Below are positions 33,733-46,869 of a DNA stretch of 64,000 bases, in pieces; position 1 is the stretch's first letter; each line of letters begins with the position of its first letter. The position numbers and the translations under genes are program-made. This DNA is from Talpa occidentalis (Eukaryota; Chordata; Mammalia; Eulipotyphla; Talpidae): assembly GCF_014898055.3 (NCBI RefSeq), contig NW_023601322.1, forward strand, positions 5,847,312-5,911,311, read 5' to 3'. A model generated the notes under the pieces. The model was given only the letters and a program-made list of their open reading frames with translations, was not told the DNA's origin and searched no databases.

Positions 33733-35953
33733 TCACACAGTACATACATGTGGTTGCTGTATGTCGGCTCTTGTGCATGAATGAACATGAGCTCAGGGAG
33801 TGTCTCAGAGGTAGGATTTTCAAAAATCAAATAGAAAAAATGAGGATGAGCAGAGGAAGGTGATTCCATGACCAAACTCTGATCCTTCATTTTAGCTGAA
33901 ATAACGCCATTTAGAGATGGTCCGAAGTACTTCCCACTAACACAGGCAAGATAAAATAGATTAGAATTGTGTATAACTGTCAAATGGGCTATAATAACTT
34001 TGATGTTTAATGTTTTATTCATTATTTTATGGCCTCACAGTATTTATAATTCCATTAGCATTGCTAAACTGAGAAATATAATGTGCTGGCTGGAAAACCA
34101 TTAATTCTTTTGAAAATATGAAAGGTGTTAGGCAAGGTTCAAAATCATTTAAGACTACGGGTGCCAAAGAACTGCTCCTCTCAGAGAAAAATATGGATAT
34201 TACTTTCAATTTGTTTCTGCCACTCAAGATTTGCAATTTAGTCGTGTCATTTTGATCAGAAAAATAATTCAAGAGGTATTTATTGATTGATAGCTACTCT
34301 CTGTACTTAAAATGTTACATGTTAAAAGGTGAAGGTTGCTTCTGTAAGGCAAGGATGTTAAATTCTCAGATCAAAAATACCTGTATTATTTAAAAGGGGC
34401 TAATAGCTGAATTAATCCTAACTGTTCACAGATGTGTTCGCAGATGAATGACATAGTTCAAACATGGGTAAGTGCTCTGAATGATAAGTTAAAGATATTT
34501 CCAAAATCCTGCCTCTGAGCTGTTCGTAGCTAATCAAACTCCTCTGGCATGAAGTCGCCAGCTGCTCATCTTTCCAGAAGGCGGGCATCCTGTCAAGTCT
34601 GCCAGGTCACCAGGCAGTAAAAGCAAACACATTCTGTTACCTCAGAGCAGACCTGAGGAGCCAGGGAACTGTGACTCAGCAAAGTCATACAACACAGAGT
34701 GATGCCAAGAGAAAATCCACTGAGCCTCCACATTGTCCCTAACCTACTGTGGCTCATACATGACTCACCAGTCAAATGACACCCTTGTCCTCAGCAGCAA
34801 CACACAGCCCACATCTCCAGAATGTGGAGATGATCAAGATGCCCTCCTGCCCGCTTCACTACTTTTCTTAGTCTTTGAGGGGCGTGTTTGGGTGTTTATT
34901 CTTCATTAAATAGCCTGTAATATAATTTCTGCTATCTTTGCTAGATTTGTAATGTATGCGTTTTAATTTTGCTAACCATTCATTTTTGAAACTAGAATAT
35001 TTTCTATTAAGATGAAGATTATTTGTGATCATGGGGGAAAAGCATAAAACTGGGGGATATAGAATGGTTTATGTCTTGAGACAATACATGGATCGTTTTC
35101 TATTTATTTAAAAATCACTTATCTTTTCTAAATAGCTATGTGTGTTGGTCTTAGACATGGAAATCACAAAATGATTGCCTTCACATGGCTTATATTCCTT
35201 TTGGAGAAGGCCAATGAATAAATAAGTTGTCCATGTGGAGGAAATGTTAATTTTAAATAGCATGTTCAGGGAAAGACTCACCCAAAAGGTAAATTCAGCA
35301 AAATCCGGGTGGCAGAGGTTTCCTGGTGACTTTCCTTCCCCTTCTGTCTGCACACACCGTTGTCCAGCTATAGGCGCCTTTATCATCCGGGAAACCAGAT
35401 GTGACTCTTTGCAATGAAATATTGTGTAAGTAATGCATGAAATTTCCACCATACTTGCTTTTTAAAAAAGATGAACCTTTTTATGTCCATCTGTGAAGAT
35501 GGTAACAGTGCTCAAAACAAATAATAATAAAAACAAAAAAGACAGCACATGATAAGCCTACAGTTAAGAGAATCAGCTGACCACATAGAAATACATATCT
35601 CATTTCATATATTTCACTTAGGATCTCGTTAACTATAAATCTTAGCCTTTATTTAAATAGCACCAATCAGTCCCAAGTGAAGTTGCTTAGACAACCTTTG
35701 GAAGATGAGGATTTTGCGGGGCAGAGGGAGGAATCAGCACAAAGTTCCTGAGCCAGCAGCATCCCTGGCACATTGGAGGGATATCAGGAAAACCTGTGCA
35801 GAGCGATGGAGAGAACAGGGTGGAAGTCTCAGGACATAGGTCAGTTAAGAAACAGAGTCCGTTTCAGTTTTCTAATTTGAATAGTTGATTCACAGTAGAA
35901 ATTACAAAATCTGCAATATTGGTAAACTTGTGTAAGGAATTTAGCTCTAAAGA
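33733..35953. other. Unassigned unique DNA
   Basis: No gene or confident repeat. Frames of 102 codons (33714-34022) and 114 codons (35108-35452) on the minus strand have no recognisable domains. Confidence 0.4.
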
Positions 35954-35964
35954 TCTTAGAATAC

Positions 35965-36239
35965 ACTTTTTTAAAAAAAAGATTTATTTATTTATGCATG
36001 CAAGAACTGGGGTACAGGTCAGAGGTGTGGGCAGTGAGAGGATTCACCAGAGACTGAGTGGGGAGCAGAACAGGCAGACCCACTGAAACACACTGCTGAG
36101 GGGAGTAGCGGGGAGACAGGAGAGGTCTGCTGCGCCATGTGGGTCACCTCCCGGGCCAGGGATGGAGCTCATGCCATACTGCAGTGGCTGTGGATAGCTT
36201 CACGATGCTGCAAATTACCCCTTGTGCCACCAGGGAGGC
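35965..36239 (-). mobile_element. tRNA-derived SINE (subfamily A), minus
   Basis: Full-length. Target-site duplication TCTTAGAATAC at 35954-35964 and 36240-36250. Confidence 0.95.
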
Positions 36240-36250
36240 TCTTAGAATAC

Positions 36251-37290
36251 TCTTAAAGGAATTAGTGCAGAGGACAGACTTGCTGTCAAGATTATGACTT
36301 GACACCAAGGAGGCAAAACTGAAGCAGAAAGAGCAATCAGGAAAAATTCTAAAAAGGTGAAATCATCTGTTACTTGATTTAGGGAGCTAATTCCGATTAT
36401 GGTCAAAGTAAAGATGGTGGTGAGAAAAGTTTAAAATTTGCATCTATTTTGGAGGACAAACAATAAGATTTTCTAGTGGTTCGGGTTGGAACTGTGAGAA
36501 AAAGAAATAAGTCAAAGATGAACCTAAATGTTTGTCTTTAGTTCCTAGAAGAATGAAGTTTACTGTAGGGACAAGGTGGGGCAGGTTCAGGAGGGACAGT
36601 GACGTGAAATACACCTTGTTTGGGACATGTTAGGCTTTATGTCTGTTAGACATGTAGTTGGTTGGATATCTAACATTTCCATAGCGAGTTGACTAAAAAA
36701 TGAGGAGCATAGGGGAGTTTCAGGTTAGACACCTCACTTTATGTCAAAATTGCATGGTATTTATAGCCTTTGATGGAATGATCCACCCTCAGGAAGTTGA
36801 TGAAGACATAAGATTTTCAAAATCTTTTACTCAAAATCCCTCTAAAGTGACTTGTAAAGTAATATTTCCTTACATTTTAAAATTGACATTTAAAATTTCA
36901 TTCTGTCATTAAATATTCCAGATTATAAAATCTGTCATGTAGAATCTGTATGAAGATTAGGAACTATAACTGTGACATTACCCTTCTATAAATCCAGTAA
37001 AATCTAAATATTATCACAATTTGTTTTCTGCTACAAACCTTTTTTAAGAATATGTAAACAATTTTTCCTTTATTAATGTCATTTTTTCTTTTTATTTCTT
37101 GAACTTGTGTTTTCTTTCCATGTCTACTACTACTTCATATTTCTTTACAAAAATTAAAACAGATTCATTGAATTTAATTTTATTTACTTCCTGTGACCTT
37201 AAATTTCTAATATTAATATTTTATGGATTTAATTTTGCTAAATTGAATGAGTTTTTACTCAAAGAAATGAACAAAAACATGTTATACATT
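36251..37290. other. Unassigned DNA
   Basis: No gene or repeat recognised. T-rich towards the right. Confidence 0.4.
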
Positions 37291-37305
37291 AGAAAATAAT
37301 TATTG

Positions 37306-37569
37306 GGCCTCCCCGGTGGTACAGCGGTTGAGCGCTGGGTTGCAAAGCTGCCCGCAGCCTCTGCAACGCTGGTTCGATCCCCGGCCGCCGGCTGAGGGTC
37401 CCACATGGCGCACAGACCTCTCCTGCTGCCCGCAGCTCCCCTCAGCAGTGTACTTCGTCATTCTGCCTGCTCTGCTCTCCACTCTGACTGGTGAATTCTC
37501 TCACCCTCCCATGCTTCTGACTGTACCCAGTGCTTGTATAAATAAATAAATAAAAATAAATTAAAAAAA
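37306..37569 (+). mobile_element. tRNA-derived SINE (subfamily B), plus
   Basis: Subfamily B: head GGCCTCCCCGGTGGTACAGC then GGTTGAGCGCTGGGTTGC, B box GGTTCGATCCCCGG, GGCTGAGGGTCCCACATGG, and the terminal block GTACCCAGTGCTTGTATAAA. Exact 15-bp target-site duplication AGAAAATAATTATTG at 37291-37305 and 37570-37584. The intact Pol III boxes suggest a relatively young copy. Confidence 0.95.
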
Positions 37570-37584
37570 AGAAAATAATTATTG

Positions 37585-38425
37585 ACAAATCATAATTGCA
37601 ACTGCATCTCTTATTGAGATATGTGAGACTTTTCTCCTCTTCAGATTAATTCATTTATATTGTGGAGGACCATTATCTGCTACTAGAATCAGAAAAACTC
37701 ATTGAAGATTAAAAGTATGAAGAAAAAGGGATGCTGAGCTCTTGATATATACAATACTTACAGGAGATAACAGATATGTTTTATTTACAATAGAGGCAGC
37801 AATATTTTATTTCTTAGAGGAATGAAAAAACTAAGAGCTGATGAGAGCTGATGAGAGACAATGGCCAGGAGACTCACATCTAAGTAAAACGTAAGATTTT
37901 CCACTCCACGGCAATTTTTAAAAATAAGTTAATGGAAATGTTTCTTTTCACATCTGAATAAATGTTCTAGAAACTATAAAACAAGGACATGACTGGCACA
38001 TATTCAATTTTTTCAAGATTGCAACATTGACTGATTGGAAGTAAGGCTGAACGTGTCCGCTCCTCTGCCTTTAAGTCATGAAAAATGTGCAGTTGCAACA
38101 CAGAATTAATCATGGGTTGAATGACTGCACCCTGCTAGCCCTTTCTCATTACTGAGCTGCAAGCAGGAAACTTCTTGACAGATCGGCATTTCTCAACATC
38201 ATTTTTGCAATTCTGGAACATTCTAACTTTGACATAGAAAATGAAGATGGCGGGGCTAAGTAACAGTACAGGACTGCTGCCTTTCCTGTTTCTCCCGACC
38301 CCTTGATTCATTCTACCAGGATCTGCCTTCCACTAACCATATTGGCCTCTTAATGAATAGGGTATGAAAGAGGCAAGATCATGAAATAAATTTTAACCAC
38401 TTATTTCACTCCTTTCTATAAAAAG
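37585..38425. other. Unassigned DNA
   Basis: No gene. A short tandem AGAGCTGATG(AG) lies at about 37834-37855. Confidence 0.4.
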
Positions 38426-38429
38426 ACTG

Positions 38430-38865
38430 TACTTAGCACAATTTCTTTGACCGTTGTTCCCATTTCAGGCACATATAAGTTTGAGGCCTTTTGATGGCTG
38501 AGTAGTATTCCATGGTCTGACTGTACCAGTTTGATTAACAGTTGTCATGTGAAAAGAATTGTGGGATGTTTCTTATTTGGGGCTATTACAAAAAAATCTG
38601 CTATGAAAGTTTATGTAAGTTTCCGATGGGAACATGTTTCATTTCCCAGGGATAAATACACAAAGGTACAGCTGTGGTGTTGCATGGATAGTAGGAGCTT
38701 AATTTCGTAAGATGCTTCCGTCAGCTTTTTCAGAGTGGCTGTTATTTTACATTCTCACCAGCAACATAGGAGTGATCCAGTCTCTCTGCATCCACACCAG
38801 TATTTGGTCTTATCCCTTTTTTAAATTTAGACATTCTGATAGGGATGTAACTAATCAGTTTGTTC
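38430..38865 (-). mobile_element. Decayed L1 ORF2 3' relic, antisense
   Basis: Antisense L1 order: ACTTAGCACAATTTCTTTGA, TTTTGATGGCTGAGTAGTATTCCATGG, GCATGGATAGTAGGAGC, CAGAGTGGCTGT, TTACATTCTCACCAGCAACA, GACATTCTGATAGGGATG. Old, no open frame. Confidence 0.7.
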
Positions 38866-39035
38866 TTGAGAAGTCTTGTGAAAGAAGGATCTGAGTCATA
38901 TTTGCCTCATGGATTCACTCATTAACCATAGCTGGGTTTGGTATGCTACCTCGGGTGTACCTTTATTCTATTTTTAAAGTTTCTTTTGTAAAATCTTGCC
39001 TATGTCTTCCCCTTATAGCTGAGCATCTAGGGAGG

Positions 39036-39122
39036 ACAGTGTGTGTGCATGCGAGTGAGAGAGAAAGAGAGAGAGTCAGGGACAGAGATAAAGAGAGAGA
39101 GAGATTGAGAGGGGGGGTTGGC
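39036..39122. repeat. (GA)-rich low-complexity tract
   Basis: TGTGTGTGCATGCGAGTGAG followed by GAGAGAAAGAGAGAGAG-type sequence. It yields the artefactual RERE-rich end of the frame at 38943. Confidence 0.9.
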
Positions 39123-40490
39123 TAAACGCCAGAATCAATGGGCGAGAGAGACCATGTGAGTAGCAGATGGTGTTTTATGGAGTAGAGGAATGTGGGTGTT
39201 ATGGGTACACAAAAGCATGAAGTATAGAAGAAACTTTATACCTTTCTGCTTCTTGCATATATACTTTTTTTTTGCCAAGTCTTACATATTTAATTTTCTT
39301 GATGTTTCTTTTTAATTTCTTTCCTTTGCCTTTTTCACAGTCATCACCAGAGCTCAAATTCCCATTCTCCCTTTGCTCTACTCTCTCCAGTTCTTCCCCT
39401 TCTTTACAATTACACTTTGCTCATTTGGGGTGTCTCTAATCACACCCCATCCACATGCATCAGCCCCCAGTAACATTTTCCACAGAATTGTCATCACATT
39501 CAGTAGGTTCATGGCTTGGATGAGTCTAAATAGATCATATCTCATCTATTCAGAGAAAGAACAGCTTATTATTTGCAGATAATGGAGTCAAAGAATGTGA
39601 ATTGCTCCATAAACTGTCTCCCCAATCGGGGCTATCTAAGGTCTTTCGGGGGAAAAAAGGACAGAGTAGGGGAAAGGGAGAGCTTGCAGATTGGACGTTG
39701 GAGGTACTGAGAGTTGCTGGACTTCTGTCCGTCATCCAAACAGGCTCAGATGGGTTCCAGCTGCCGCAGATATCCCATATTCAGAAAATGGTGGTTCAAC
39801 TGTTTCCCTAGGCAGAGGTTCAGCATAATAATGAAGATGGTGTGGATTTGGGGTCAGGAACAAAAGTACTGGGTATGTTCTGGCAGGCTGCTCCAACTGG
39901 TTAGAGGTGGTTGAATCTGGTTATCTAGACAGAGGGAAATACACAGATTAGTTCAACACTGTGCCTCTGAGTAAGTCGAAGGGATGGCTTGATAAGAAGC
40001 ATGATCTTCCTTGAGTGAACACGGGGAGGGGAGCAGCACAGCCCTTTCTTTCCTGGGATTCTGAAGCCCTGGAATTATCTACGTTAACCACCATTCCTGT
40101 CCTCTGAAGTCCTGATTTGACAACAGAATTAAGTACCAATCACTCCAACTCAAACTTTTCCGTGTATCACTACTTTGTCTTAAAACCACATACTGCCCTT
40201 CCTCATCGCCCTCTCAATTTGGAATCCTCACTTTTATTGGATGACTCCATTTGCTCTTTTCTCTCCATGTTTTTACTCATTCATTCCTCTCTTATCCTCT
40301 ATGAAATCCCATTAACTTTCAAAGTCCATTGCTAATGCCAATTTTATTTATAAATTTGAATACTATCTATGTTTCTTTTACATATACTATATGGCTATGC
40401 CATATCATAGTTATTTTCCTACTTATAGTTCCAATGAGCTTTTTGAGAGTAAAAGTAAATTATGCCCAACTTCATATGCCATTTGCTTGG
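39123..40490. other. Unassigned DNA
   Basis: No gene. 40190-40330 has weak L2/MIR-like pyrimidine text (CCTCTATGAAATCCCATTAAC), too diverged to assign. Confidence 0.35.
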
Positions 40491-40496
40491 ACTGAT

Positions 40497-40834
40497 ATAA
40501 AAATATCATAGACTGGGTGGCCTACAGACAACAGAAATTGATTTTTCATAGTTCTGGAGCCTGGAAGTCCAAGATCAAGGTGCCAGGCAATCCATTCCTC
40601 TGTTGAGACCCTATTCCTCTCAAGATGGTTACGTTCTCTCTTGTCCTCTCATAGCAGGGGGGAATTCTCTGGTGTCTCTCCAATAAAGGCTCCAGCCTCA
40701 TCATGAAGGTCTCACCCACACCCATGACCTCATCCTAATCTAATTGCCTCCCCCAAACACTTTTCCAAGTACTGCACATTAAAGTTCAGGGACTCAATAT
40801 ATGAAATTTAAGGGGACATATCTGGTCTATAACA
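40497..40834 (-). mobile_element. MaLR (MLT1/MST-type) LTR relic, antisense
   Basis: Antisense landmarks in order: CATAGACTGGGTGGCCTACAGACAACAGAAATTG, TCATAGTTCTGGAGCCTGGAAGTCC, AAGATCAAGGTGCCAGGC, ACCCATGACCTCATCCTAATC, AATTGCCTCCCCC, GGGACTC...ATATGAAATTTAAGGGGACAT, and ...CTATAACAC. No internal genes. Confidence 0.8.
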
Positions 40835-40927
40835 CTAAATATGATTTAACTCAGTACTTTAAATATAGTCATTTCTCAATAAATACTTGTTGAACAGTAA
40901 CAGAAAAACTTTCAAAAAACAATTTGA

Positions 40928-41192
40928 GGGCCTCCCTGGTGGCGCAGCAGTTGAGCACTGGGTTGTGAAGCTGCAGCGCCGGTTCGATCCCGGATGCTCC
41001 CCGGCACCAGAGGAGGGTCCTGCATGGCGTGCAGACCTCTCCTGTCACGCCCGCTGCTCCCCTCAGCAGTGTATTTCGTCAGTCTGCCTGTTCTGCTCCC
41101 CGCTCTGGCGCTGATGAATTCTCTTACCCTCCCGCACTTCTGAGTGTACCCAGTGCTTGTATAAATAAATAAACAAATAAATCTTAAAAAAA
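40928..41192 (+). mobile_element. tRNA-derived SINE (subfamily B), plus
   Basis: GGGCCTCCCTGGTGGCGCAG then CAGTTGAGCACTGGGTTGTG. B box GGTTCGATCCCGG and the subfamily B end block GTACCCAGTGCTTGTATAAA. Target-site duplication (C)AAAAA(A)CAATTTGA lies near 40913-40927 and 41195-41207. The antisense 101-codon frame is SINE-derived. Confidence 0.95.
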
Positions 41193-41249
41193 ACAAAAAC
41201 AATTTGAACAATTTCAAAAAACAAATTCCTGATTTTCAGCTCCTACACA

Positions 41250-41286
<37 letters not shown>
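41250..41286. repeat. (CA)n microsatellite
   Basis: About 18 CA units. Confidence 0.97.
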
Positions 41287-41289
<3 letters not shown>

Positions 41290-41759
41290 GAAAATGAGGC
41301 AAGGATTCTGTCTCTAAGGATTCTCCAGTAGAAAGGCAACCCTGCATTACACTAAAAAAAAAAAAAAAAAATGACCTTGGCAAAGCAATTTAAAAAACAC
41401 ATTCAAAAAGGCTCTAGTGTTTTTCCAGATTCATTTCTTTAAAAATGTGTATCTTACTTTTGGGGAGATGACTATGATTAAAGAAATATTTATAAGAAAA
41501 AATAACAAGTTAATTAGTAAGCACTTTGGACAATTCTCACATTAACTCTATGTCGATTTTCTTTTTTCGTTTGGCGAAATGTAGTAGTACAGGCTTAAGT
41601 GATTGTAATGATGCATCGTGGCAATCTTTGTTTAATTCAGTATCCAAAACCCCTTTTTTTCTCTTAAATTTTACAGACCACTTTTTTCCATGATATTCTT
41701 TATTGTTTTAGCAAACAAATGTATGCAATAAAAAAACGTAATTCTTTGCAGTACAAATT
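41287..41759. other. Unassigned spacer with A18 tract
   Basis: An A tract at about 41354-41371 has no recognisable retrocopy body or target-site duplication beside it. Otherwise unremarkable. Confidence 0.4.
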
Positions 41760-41774
41760 TAAATATAATGACTA

Positions 41775-42063
41775 TAGGGCCTCCTTGGTGGCACAAGGGG
41801 TAAAGCACAGCACCATGAAGCTATCCACAGCCTCTGCAGCACAAGTTCGATCCCCAGCCAGGGAGCTGCTCACATAGTGCAGGAGACCCCTCCTGTCTCC
41901 CCCACTGCTCCCCTCAGCAGTGTGTTTCAGTAGATCTGCCTGTTCTATTCCCCACCCTGTCTCTGGTGACTCCTCTCACCCCCCCACACCTCTGGCCTGT
42001 ACCCCAGCTCTTGTATGCATAAATAAATCAATCTTTAAAAAAATAAAAATAAATTAAAAAAAT
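41775..42063 (+). mobile_element. tRNA-derived SINE (subfamily A), plus
   Basis: GGGCCTCCTTGGTGGCACAA head, B box GTTCGATCCC, body, long A/AAAT tail. Exact target-site duplication AAATATAATGACTA at 41761-41774 and 42064-42077. Confidence 0.95.
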
Positions 42064-42077
42064 AAATATAATGACTA

Positions 42078-44220
42078 GAACATTGTATGGTAAGTTTGGA
42101 AGGGAGCACTTAACTTCCCCAGAAGACTGAAGAAGCATCACCAGCAAATCTTTATGGAAGCCAAGTTCTATGTCTTTCCCTCAAAGCACAGGGCCTAGAG
42201 CCTAACTGTGAGGCACTGAGAAGCTTCAAAACAAAGCACCTTACTAAATTCATCACAGTGTTGTGACAGACTCAAAAGTAACCTTGGCCAGTGGAAGGCA
42301 AAACTTCCTTGAAACTAACCACATGTTAGCTGGTAGGTAAGAAAAAAAACAGGGACATGTGCTCCCCTCCAATGAGAGAGTATAAGGTTGACTTGTAGTC
42401 TGTTTAAACTACAAGCTATGGGGAATGTTATTCAGTGTCTGAATGACACAGACTTAAGACCACTGTGTCTAAGCGTAGCTGGAGAAAATGATCAGAGCTG
42501 AGGTGGTGATACGTGAATGAAAAAGACCTGATCCGTGGCGCTGTTCAGAGCCCTACTGAGTCATGACACTGCACTGTGTTTCTGGCTCTGTTACCTCCAG
42601 CCTTGGCTCTCCTACCTTCCCAGATTCTGTGAACGATGTAGACACTGGCAACAAATCCCGCTTTTTCCCCAAATTAGCGAGACTTGGCTTACTATGCTGC
42701 CTGTCAGGCAGTCCACAAGCTGAAAGATGTGCCTTCCAGAAAGCCTCCCGGGTGCAGTCTACCTCACCTGGGCAGGTGATCCATTACCTGCCTAGCATCT
42801 TAACTTATTGCCACCATATGGAAAAACTTATTTTTCTACATTTTGGTATCCATCAAAATAACCCACTATTCTTATTTTGAGTTGCATTCTACTGGCAGCC
42901 ATATTAATATTAATGAGGCCTTCTGGTTATCCTTACACATGCACATGCACCCAGGTACAATTTTCTTTTATATTCTCCAACCTCCTGGGAAGAATTGTGT
43001 AATCCAGCCTCCCAGAGTGAATCAAGTTGACAACACTTCCAAGACTGAAGGATCAGGGATTCCCCTGTCCTTTTGGGAAGTGACCCATCTGGGGTCAGGA
43101 GAGCCTGGCTCCCTTTCAAATCTCAACAGAACTATTTCCTGCCTCCAATTTGTCTTGTCATTCTAGTCCATTCTATACAAACACTGAGATTTCCTGACTG
43201 TTCTTCTCCAGTTAAAAATTACAGCGATATCATGACCTTTAATTTATCAGAGTGTGGGAGGTTTTGATGGCTGTGTGCCATGTGAGGGGCATGACGTCTT
43301 TCCTCTCACAGTAGAGTAGACGGAGCCTCTGGCTGAGGACACGTCTCTGGAACCGGGACCTGGTGCCCCACATGCCTCCACGGAAGGTCCCTCTAAATCC
43401 TCAGCACATGGTTGAAAATAGAACCAAATTTATTACACAACTTTAGAGTGGAATGAAAAGAATGTGCAATTTTCAGAGAAGAAGAGAAAGGTTTAGTGAA
43501 AAGTATAAAGAAACAGAACAGACTCAAACTTCCCCAAAGTTGACTTTGGAAGACAAAGCCAAGGGCAAATTAATTCCAGTCCCAGTTGTGCAACAGCCAA
43601 TAAAGGCGCTTTTGACACAGAAGATCTGGGGAAGGTTTCCCACAAAAGGGGAAATGTGTCTCGAATTCATGTGGACAAATTGAGAGGAGATTTTTACTAG
43701 TGAAAAGAAATCCTTCCTAAATGAGCGGTAAGTAGAACTGAACACGCAAACACACAGCAACTATAACAACAGAAGACAATTATTTGTTTCAGCCACAACA
43801 TGTGATGTGCAGAACAGGAAAAGCAATCAACAAAATATCATTTACATAATCATGTTAATATAAATACTGAATACTGATACAACAGCATTCAAGAGAGTGA
43901 CAGATGACACCATCCAGCTGTGAAGGCCTGTGTCCACGCCGACTAGTCAGAACAAGAACTACCCCAGTGACTAATCATTTTAGCCATTGGTTCTGAGAAC
44001 AGGGTGCGGTAAAATGTGGTGCAGACACAGGACATACAGGGATGGAAAATACCCCCTGGAGGGCTTTGCACTGAAGGAGAGCTAACCTTCTTCTTTCAGA
44101 TTCATTAGTAGGCATTGTCTAAGCAATGGAAACTAAAAATATTTCAACAGGAGCATTCTACTTGGAAAGCATGATCAGAAAAATGATAAGCTATATGAGA
44201 AGAGAGATAGGAGGATTTTT
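42078..44220. other. Unassigned unique DNA
   Basis: No gene recognised. Frames of 105 and 107 codons at 42563 and 42843 overlap in different frames and have no domains. 43870-44110 is mixed-composition and could be conserved. Confidence 0.4.
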
Positions 44221-44330
44221 TTTAATCTAAAAAAATATACACAAATATATACACATAAAATATATATTATATGCACAAAATAAAATATATACAAGTATAA
44301 CACATAAAATCTTAGTTTTCTTTCATTTTA
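44221..44330. repeat. AT-rich low-complexity tract
   Basis: Imperfect repeats of ATATACACA / ATAAAATATATA. Confidence 0.75.
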
Positions 44331-44467
44331 AAATGCATACATATGGAACTTTGATCAAAAGAGAAAGCAAAAGTTTCATGTCCTGAGTGTCCATCTGATT
44401 CCTTTTCAGTATTGCTCACTCATTTGATTGCTTTGCAGCGTCTGATTGCTTGTTAGTCTGACGCCCC

Positions 44468-44660
44468 TTCTGTGAGGACAGAGAGAGCAGATGTCATCTG
44501 TCACCCAGCAAGCATGCTCTCACCAAACACCGAATTTTCTGGATTCCCTGATCCTGGATATCCCAGCCTCCATATGGAAACTATGAGACATGAATACTGC
44601 TTGGGTTACCCCATCTGAGGTATTTTTATTATGGCAACCAAAATGGACTGATATATATTT
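44468..44660 (+). mobile_element. MaLR (MST/MLT1-type) LTR 3' part, plus
   Basis: Sense landmarks: CTTCTGTGAGGACAGAGAGAGCAG, GCATGCTCTCACCAAACACC, CCTGATCCTGGATATCCCAGCCTCCA, ACTATGAGA, TGCTTGGGTTACCCCATCTGAGGTATTTTTATTATGGCAACC, AAATGGACTGA. Diverged. The 5' part is not recognised. Confidence 0.75.
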
Positions 44661-44664
44661 TTTC

Positions 44665-46075
44665 ATTTCGTATTATGCACTCAAATATTAAGTGTCAGAA
44701 GATAGGAGATCAAATTATTTGTCACCAAAGGACTGTTCACACAAATAAAAAATAAATTGTGCAAAATACATAATGCAATCAGAAAACATAGATGAGTCAA
44801 CAGAAATGTGTCCTTATTTAAACAACAACAAAAAAAGAAATTGCTAAAATTATACAAAAATGTCTAAGCAGGCAAATCCTATAATAAATTTGCACAACTT
44901 TTTGGAAAGATATTTTAATGTGACATCGAGAACATACTCTCTTTTAGAACAGTTTGCGATCATTTTTAAATAGTGCAGTTATATATAAACACTAAGAGAT
45001 TTTTCTAAAACCTTAGTATTAGGAGGAAGAACGCCAAAAGGCGTACAGTGCAACTCTCTGCCTTATGTGTTTTTTTCTAGGAGTTAGAACAATTTATAAC
45101 ACAATATTAAACTGCATAAATTCTGTCTTACTCTGATCATTCTCTGCCAGATGACCCCTCAGGTTTCACTATAACCCCTCACTGATTTGCCACCGTTCAC
45201 CTGTGTGAGTCTGAAATCTCTCTGGCACAAATTAGAATCAATAGCAACTCATCCCTTCGAAGCCCAGGGATCTTATAAGCTCTTGAATTCACGTTTAAAT
45301 CACAATATGAACTAATCAATAAAACAAGGTTATCGAATTAGAAGAATGTGACACTCAGAGGCAAAGCTTCCCGGAGGCTTGATTTATGAACTTTCATCAA
45401 ACTTCTGATTGAAGAATATAGTGCAGGCTCTATGGACAAGAAGAATGCAGAGTTAGTTCTGCAGAGTTAGTTCTCTTTCTTCAGGGGATTCTGAAATTCC
45501 ATGATGTGTACACTTAATATGGGAGAAATTTTCTTTCTATTTTTCCAAAAGCTGCTCAAGTTTCCATCATTCTCATGTATGCTAACCCATTCATTCTCCG
45601 TTCTCCTGGGTGACTGTTTTGTGTTTTATCTTCTCTATTCTAATACCTAACATCACCTCCCTTACGCCTATTCTTACAGGTGATTTTTCCTGCTTCACTA
45701 AGAAAATAAGAACCGTCAAAAGATACTGTCTGCGAGGGCCTCACACCACAGAGAGACACCAGTGTCTCCACCTGTGAATTGTGGTTTCCGTCCTGTCCAT
45801 CTGGAAGTATTTTCTGCCACTGTCTAAAATGTAGTATGCATACTAGTACCCTTTCCTCTCATTCTTCAAACGTGAAGTTCCAGAAAGTCTCCCCCTTCTT
45901 CCAGGCATCATCAAAATTCCTCAGTCAACTGAATCATTGTCTTCAGCAACAAAGGTGTAATAATGTCTCTGATCCTTAAAAAAAAATCCTCTGCTTCCCA
46001 CCTCATCCCTGGGGAGCTTCCCACGTCTTCACTCCCAACCACTTCAAAACCTCTAGAAAGAAAGAAATAAATAAA
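44665..46075. other. Unassigned DNA
   Basis: No gene. A 14-bp perfect tandem duplication GCAGAGTTAGTTCT lies at 45447-45460 and 45461-45474. 45120-45300 and 45580-45960 are pyrimidine-biased and might be further decayed L2. Confidence 0.4.
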
Positions 46076-46079
46076 AGTG

Positions 46080-46250
46080 AACTAGAGTCACTGTCTTCAG
46101 TTCTCTTCTTCCCACTTTCTCTTTAATCCACTTTAACCAGCTTTCGTTCTTACCATTCCATCAAAGCTTCTCGTGAGATCTTGGACTTCCACCTTGCAAA
46201 ACCTAAGCAAATGCAGGTACGTGTTTGCTACTTTGCTTTTACCGAAGCCC
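46080..46250 (+). mobile_element. L2 LINE relic, upstream segment, plus
   Basis: Follows L2 text: CTTCAGTTCTCTTCTTCCCACTTTCTCTTTAATCCACTTTAACCAG, then CTTTCGTTCTTACCATTCCATCAAAGCTTCTCGTGAGATC, and CTTCCACCTTGCAAAACCTAAGCAAATGC. It joins in orientation and order with the segment at 46870. Confidence 0.65.
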
Positions 46251-46254
46251 TGCA

Positions 46255-46865
46255 TGACCAGCTGTTTTTGCTAAGCAACAGAAACCTGGGGGGATTGTCA
46301 CTTTCCCATTGGTGAATGGTGCAATGGTGATATGAAAACTCTAACAAGCTAAAGTGGTGCAAATCCAAAAAGCAATTCCCACTCATTAATATAGAAAACT
46401 ATTTGAGGATCCCCCCAAAAAGAATATAACACATCAATCCAAATAACACAAAAAATACCAAATAACACCAACATCTGGTAAAGGCAGAAGTGATATAGAA
46501 AAAGCCAGCCTCTGGGATGGAGTTCTGGGAAGGACTGAGCAAGACCATTCTCTCCTCAAGGATGGCTGCTGCAAAACCAAGGTGTTTTGGCTTTGGGGTT
46601 ACCCTTGTCACTAGCAGCAGTTCCATGGTTTCAGGTTTCTTTTTTTTTTTCATAGCTCTCTCCACCACTTTTTCACCTGCCAACCTGCAAGATGGGAAAG
46701 AGAACTCAGAAACCACTGTTTAATTTGCCTTCAAAACATCACACACTACTGACCTTGCACCCATATCAGCATTGTACCTCTAATTCTCTGTGTGTTCCTT
46801 CCTCCCCATTGGAACTGGAGTGTTCCCAATTCCCAACCCACTGACTTCTCCATATACTCTCAGTC
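46255..46865. other. Unidentified sequence interrupting L2
   Basis: Lies between two collinear L2 segments, so part of it is probably a later insertion (or diverged L2). It contains a C/A-rich stretch, then GGATGGCTGCTGCAAAACC and a T11 run near 46640. No target-site duplication found. The 105-codon minus frame has no recognised domain. Confidence 0.4.
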
Positions 46866-46869
46866 TATT

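Noticed and set aside
37306..37385. tRNA-like A and B boxes in SINE heads
   Set aside because: They do not fold into a complete tRNA, recur 21 times and carry the SINE body and A-rich tail, so they are SINE promoters, not tRNA genes.
40912..41217. 101-codon minus frame
   Set aside because: Antisense of a subfamily B SINE.
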